NCBI RefSeq assembly: GCF_001553785.1
Contig: NZ_LOJP01000002.1
Span: 305,904-346,044, forward strand
Direction of reading: 5' to 3'
DNA from: Actinoplanes sp. TFC3
GTDB lineage: Bacteria; Actinomycetota; Actinomycetes; Mycobacteriales; Micromonosporaceae
DNA length: 40,141 bases
In this document: piece after piece, positions 38,371-40,141 of the stretch
How positions within the stretch are numbered: the first letter of the stretch is position 1
How the letters are laid out: the number at the start of each line of letters is the position of its first letter
Program-made: the position numbers and the translations under genes
The notes under the pieces: generated by a model
What the model saw: the letters and a program-made list of their open reading frames with translations, nothing else
What the model was told of the DNA's origin: nothing
Databases searched by the model: none

Positions 38371-39813
38371 ATGAGCGTGGATCACTTCGATGAGGCCGGC
38401 GCGGCAGTGCAGGCTGCCCTCGACGCGGGTGCCCGGTATGCCGATGCTCGCGTCATGCTGCGCCGCACCGAGACGATGAGTGCGCGTGACGGCGAGATTG
38501 AAGACCTGAGTTCCGACGAGAGCGCCGGTCTGGGGGTGCGCGCGCTGGTCGGCTCGAGCTGGGGCTTCTACGCCGTGCCCGACCTGTCCGACGCCGCCGC
38601 CCGCGCGGCCGGGCGGCGCGCCGCCGAGATCGCCACTGCCAGCGCCCGCGTGCCCGGGCCGGCGATCGCCTTGGTGCCGTCCGCCGCCACCACGGCGAGC
38701 TGGGCCAGCCCCTGCGGGATCGACCCGCTGTCGGTGCCGCTGTCCACCAAGGGTGACCTGCTCGTGGCGGCCACGGCCGCGGCCCGCGACGCCGGAGCCG
38801 ACCTGGCCGAGGGGCTCTACCAGATCTGGGACACCCGCAAGTGGTTCGTCTCCAGCGACGGGCACCGCATCGACCAGCACCTGCGCGAGTGCGGCGCGGG
38901 CATCACCGCCAGCGCGTACGGCGACGGCGAGATCCAACGCCGTTCCTGGCCCTCGCACCGCGGGCAGTACGGCACCCGCGGCTGGGAGCTGGTCGACGAG
39001 CTGGCGCTGACCGACAACGCGGCTCGCATGGCCGACGAGGCGCGGGCGCTGCTGACCGCGCCGCTGTGCCCTTCTGGGGAGACCACGCTGATCCTCGGCG
39101 GAGAGCAACTGGCCCTGCAGATCCACGAGTCGGTCGGGCACGCCATCGAGCTGGACCGCATCCTCGGCTGGGAGGCCGCGTTCGCCGGCACGTCCTGGCT
39201 GGACCTCGCTCAGCTGGGGAGCCTGCGCTACGGCTCCGAGCTGATGAACATCACCATCGACCCGACCATCCCCGGGGCGCTGGGCAGCTTCGGGTACGAC
39301 GACGAAGGCTCGCCCGCGACCAGACGCGACGCGGTGCGCAACGGCACCTGGGTCGGCGTACTCGCGGGGCGCGACTCCGCGGCGATGGCCGGACTGGACT
39401 ACGCGGGCAGCGTGCGCTCCGACGGGTGGGCGCGCCTGCCGATGGTCCGGATGACCAATGTCGGCCTCGAACCCGGGCCGCACACGCTCGACGAGATCAT
39501 CGCGGCAACCGACGACGGCATTCTGATGGACATCAACCGGTCCTGGTCCATCGACGACAAGCGGCTCAACTTCCAGTTCGGCTGCGAGGTCGGCTACGAG
39601 ATCAAGAACGGTAAGCGGGGGCGGATGCTGCGCAACCCCACGTACACCGGAATTGGGCCGAGGTTCTGGCAGTCGATGGACATGTTGTCCTCGGAAACCG
39701 TGGCCTGGGGCACGCCGAACTGCGGGAAGGGCCAGCCGGGCCAGATCGGGCACACCGGTCACCCGGCGGCACCGGCTCGCTTCACCAACGTCCGAGTGGG
39801 GGTGCGCGGATGA
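38371..39813 (+). CDS. tldD: TldD-family metalloprotease subunit
   Basis: The protein is 480 residues from ATG 38371 (MSVDHFDEAGAAVQAALDAG); an earlier in-frame ATG extends into the promoter and is rejected. TldD features: SARDGEIEDLSSDESAGLGV near 48-70, HESVGHAIELD (His252, Glu253 and His257, the HExxxH zinc motif), ALGSFGYDDEGSPATRRDAV, and DEIIAATDDGILMDINRSWS. The TldD/TldE pair forms a protease that degrades peptides, and matures microcins and peptide antibiotics in some bacteria. The stop overlaps the next start (ATGA at 39810-39813). The GGDEF gene diverges from it with 88 bases between. Confidence 0.93.
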   Translation: MSVDHFDEAGAAVQAALDAGARYADARVMLRRTETMSARDGEIEDLSSDESAGLGVRALVGSSWGFYAVPDLSDAAARAAGRRAAEIATASARVPGPAIALVPSAATTASWASPCGIDPLSVPLSTKGDLLVAATAAARDAGADLAEGLYQIWDTRKWFVSSDGHRIDQHLRECGAGITASAYGDGEIQRRSWPSHRGQYGTRGWELVDELALTDNAARMADEARALLTAPLCPSGETTLILGGEQLALQIHESVGHAIELDRILGWEAAFAGTSWLDLAQLGSLRYGSELMNITIDPTIPGALGSFGYDDEGSPATRRDAVRNGTWVGVLAGRDSAAMAGLDYAGSVRSDGWARLPMVRMTNVGLEPGPHTLDEIIAATDDGILMDINRSWSIDDKRLNFQFGCEVGYEIKNGKRGRMLRNPTYTGIGPRFWQSMDMLSSETVAWGTPNCGKGQPGQIGHTGHPAAPARFTNVRVGVRG

Positions 39814-40141
39814 GCGCCGAGCTGGATATCGCCGCACGCGTTGTCGAGTTGACCCGGCAACTGGCCGGAACGGGTGCCGAGGCCGAGGTGGTCGCGGTGC
39901 ACAATGCGGACGCGCTGACCCGGTTCGCCAACTCCGCGATCCATCAGAACGTTGCCGAGGCCACGACGACCGTACGGCTGCGGTTGCACCTGCAGGGTCG
40001 CACAGCCGGCGGCTCGACCACCGTGACCAGCCCCGACGGCCTGCACAGCCTGGTCGAACGCACCCTCGCGGCAGCCCGGTTGTCCCCGCCCGACCCGCTC
40101 TGGGCGGGCCTCACCCCGCCCACCCCGCTGCGCCCAGACGC
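39810..40141 (+). CDS. tldE: TldE/PmbA, N-terminal part (runs off window)
   Basis: The ATG at 39810 overlaps the tldD stop by four bases. The 110 residues seen (LDIAARVVELTRQLAGTGAE; ALTRFANSAIHQNVAEATTT; DGLHSLVERTLAAARLSPPD) fit the N-terminal half of TldE/PmbA, the partner without the zinc motif. The reading frame is open to the end of the window, so this is a partial gene cut by the window edge, not a broken one. Order tldD then tldE is the usual one in actinobacteria. Confidence 0.85.
   Translation, partial: MSAELDIAARVVELTRQLAGTGAEAEVVAVHNADALTRFANSAIHQNVAEATTTVRLRLHLQGRTAGGSTTVTSPDGLHSLVERTLAAARLSPPDPLWAGLTPPTPLRPD

Noticed and set aside
38209..39837. Minus-strand open frame of 542 codons
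   Set aside because: Antisense shadow of tldD, whose HESVGH motif and ATGA coupling to tldE are clear.

Overview
The window is GC-rich DNA from a filamentous-type actinobacterium, most plausibly a member of the Micromonosporaceae (Actinoplanes-like). Reasons: a mycothiol gene (mshB), a mycosin with several WXG/EspC-type substrates (type VII secretion, T7SS), a 7Fe ferredoxin next to a dapC-like aminotransferase, a SigB/SigF-type sigma factor, many GTG starts and ATGA/GTGA overlaps. The genus is an inference; no rRNA or tRNA was seen.

Layout. 1-643: GC-tract and tandem-repeat DNA without a secure gene. 644-2333 (+): three exported proteins, two with a SipW/TasA-like leader and one with a fibronectin-like core and His/Pro/Ser tail. 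2435-3274 (+): two paralogous one-TM proteins separated by a degenerate repeat array. 3286-12933 (mostly -): an accessory region of T7SS-type cassettes. Cassette A (5511 to 3286) encodes a membrane protein, a YbaB-like protein, an EspC-like protein and a WXG/hydrophobic protein. Cassette B (8953 to 6275) encodes EspC-like, WXG/hydrophobic, YbaB-like and lipoprotein products. Cassette C (12147 to 9478) encodes an EspC-WXG fusion, a small acidic protein and a small membrane protein whose gene is broken by an IS5-type element. Three relics lie among them: a gene with an in-frame amber codon, a decayed lipoprotein copy and the IS-split gene. Two intact paralogues of the IS-split gene lie just upstream.

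12908-19453: mostly housekeeping or stress genes (EamA exporter, 2H phosphoesterase, sigma factor, DUF4407 membrane protein, aldo/keto reductase, SIMPL protein, DUF4352-like protein, coiled-coil protein). 19519-26155 (-): secreted beta-propeller/LamG protein, membrane-bound gluzincin, mycosin, a Gly/Pro-rich WXG-type substrate and its small partner (cassette D). 26244-35489: a more conserved block with dapC, fdxA, a GNAT, a YndJ/DUF1990 protein behind a duplicated palindromic operator, a VanW protein, mshB and an S9-peptidase-like protein that lacks its catalytic residues. 35486-36730: two Uma2-family genes and a third deleted copy. 36732-40141: a TPR-GGDEF protein and tldD plus the start of tldE.

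The most unusual feature is the 9 kb of T7SS-substrate cassettes carrying no recognisable Ecc core gene. The same two modules (EspC-like, then WXG plus hydrophobic) occur as separate genes in A and B and fused in C, with paralogous accessory membrane proteins and fresh gene decay. It looks like a rapidly changing effector/accessory island.
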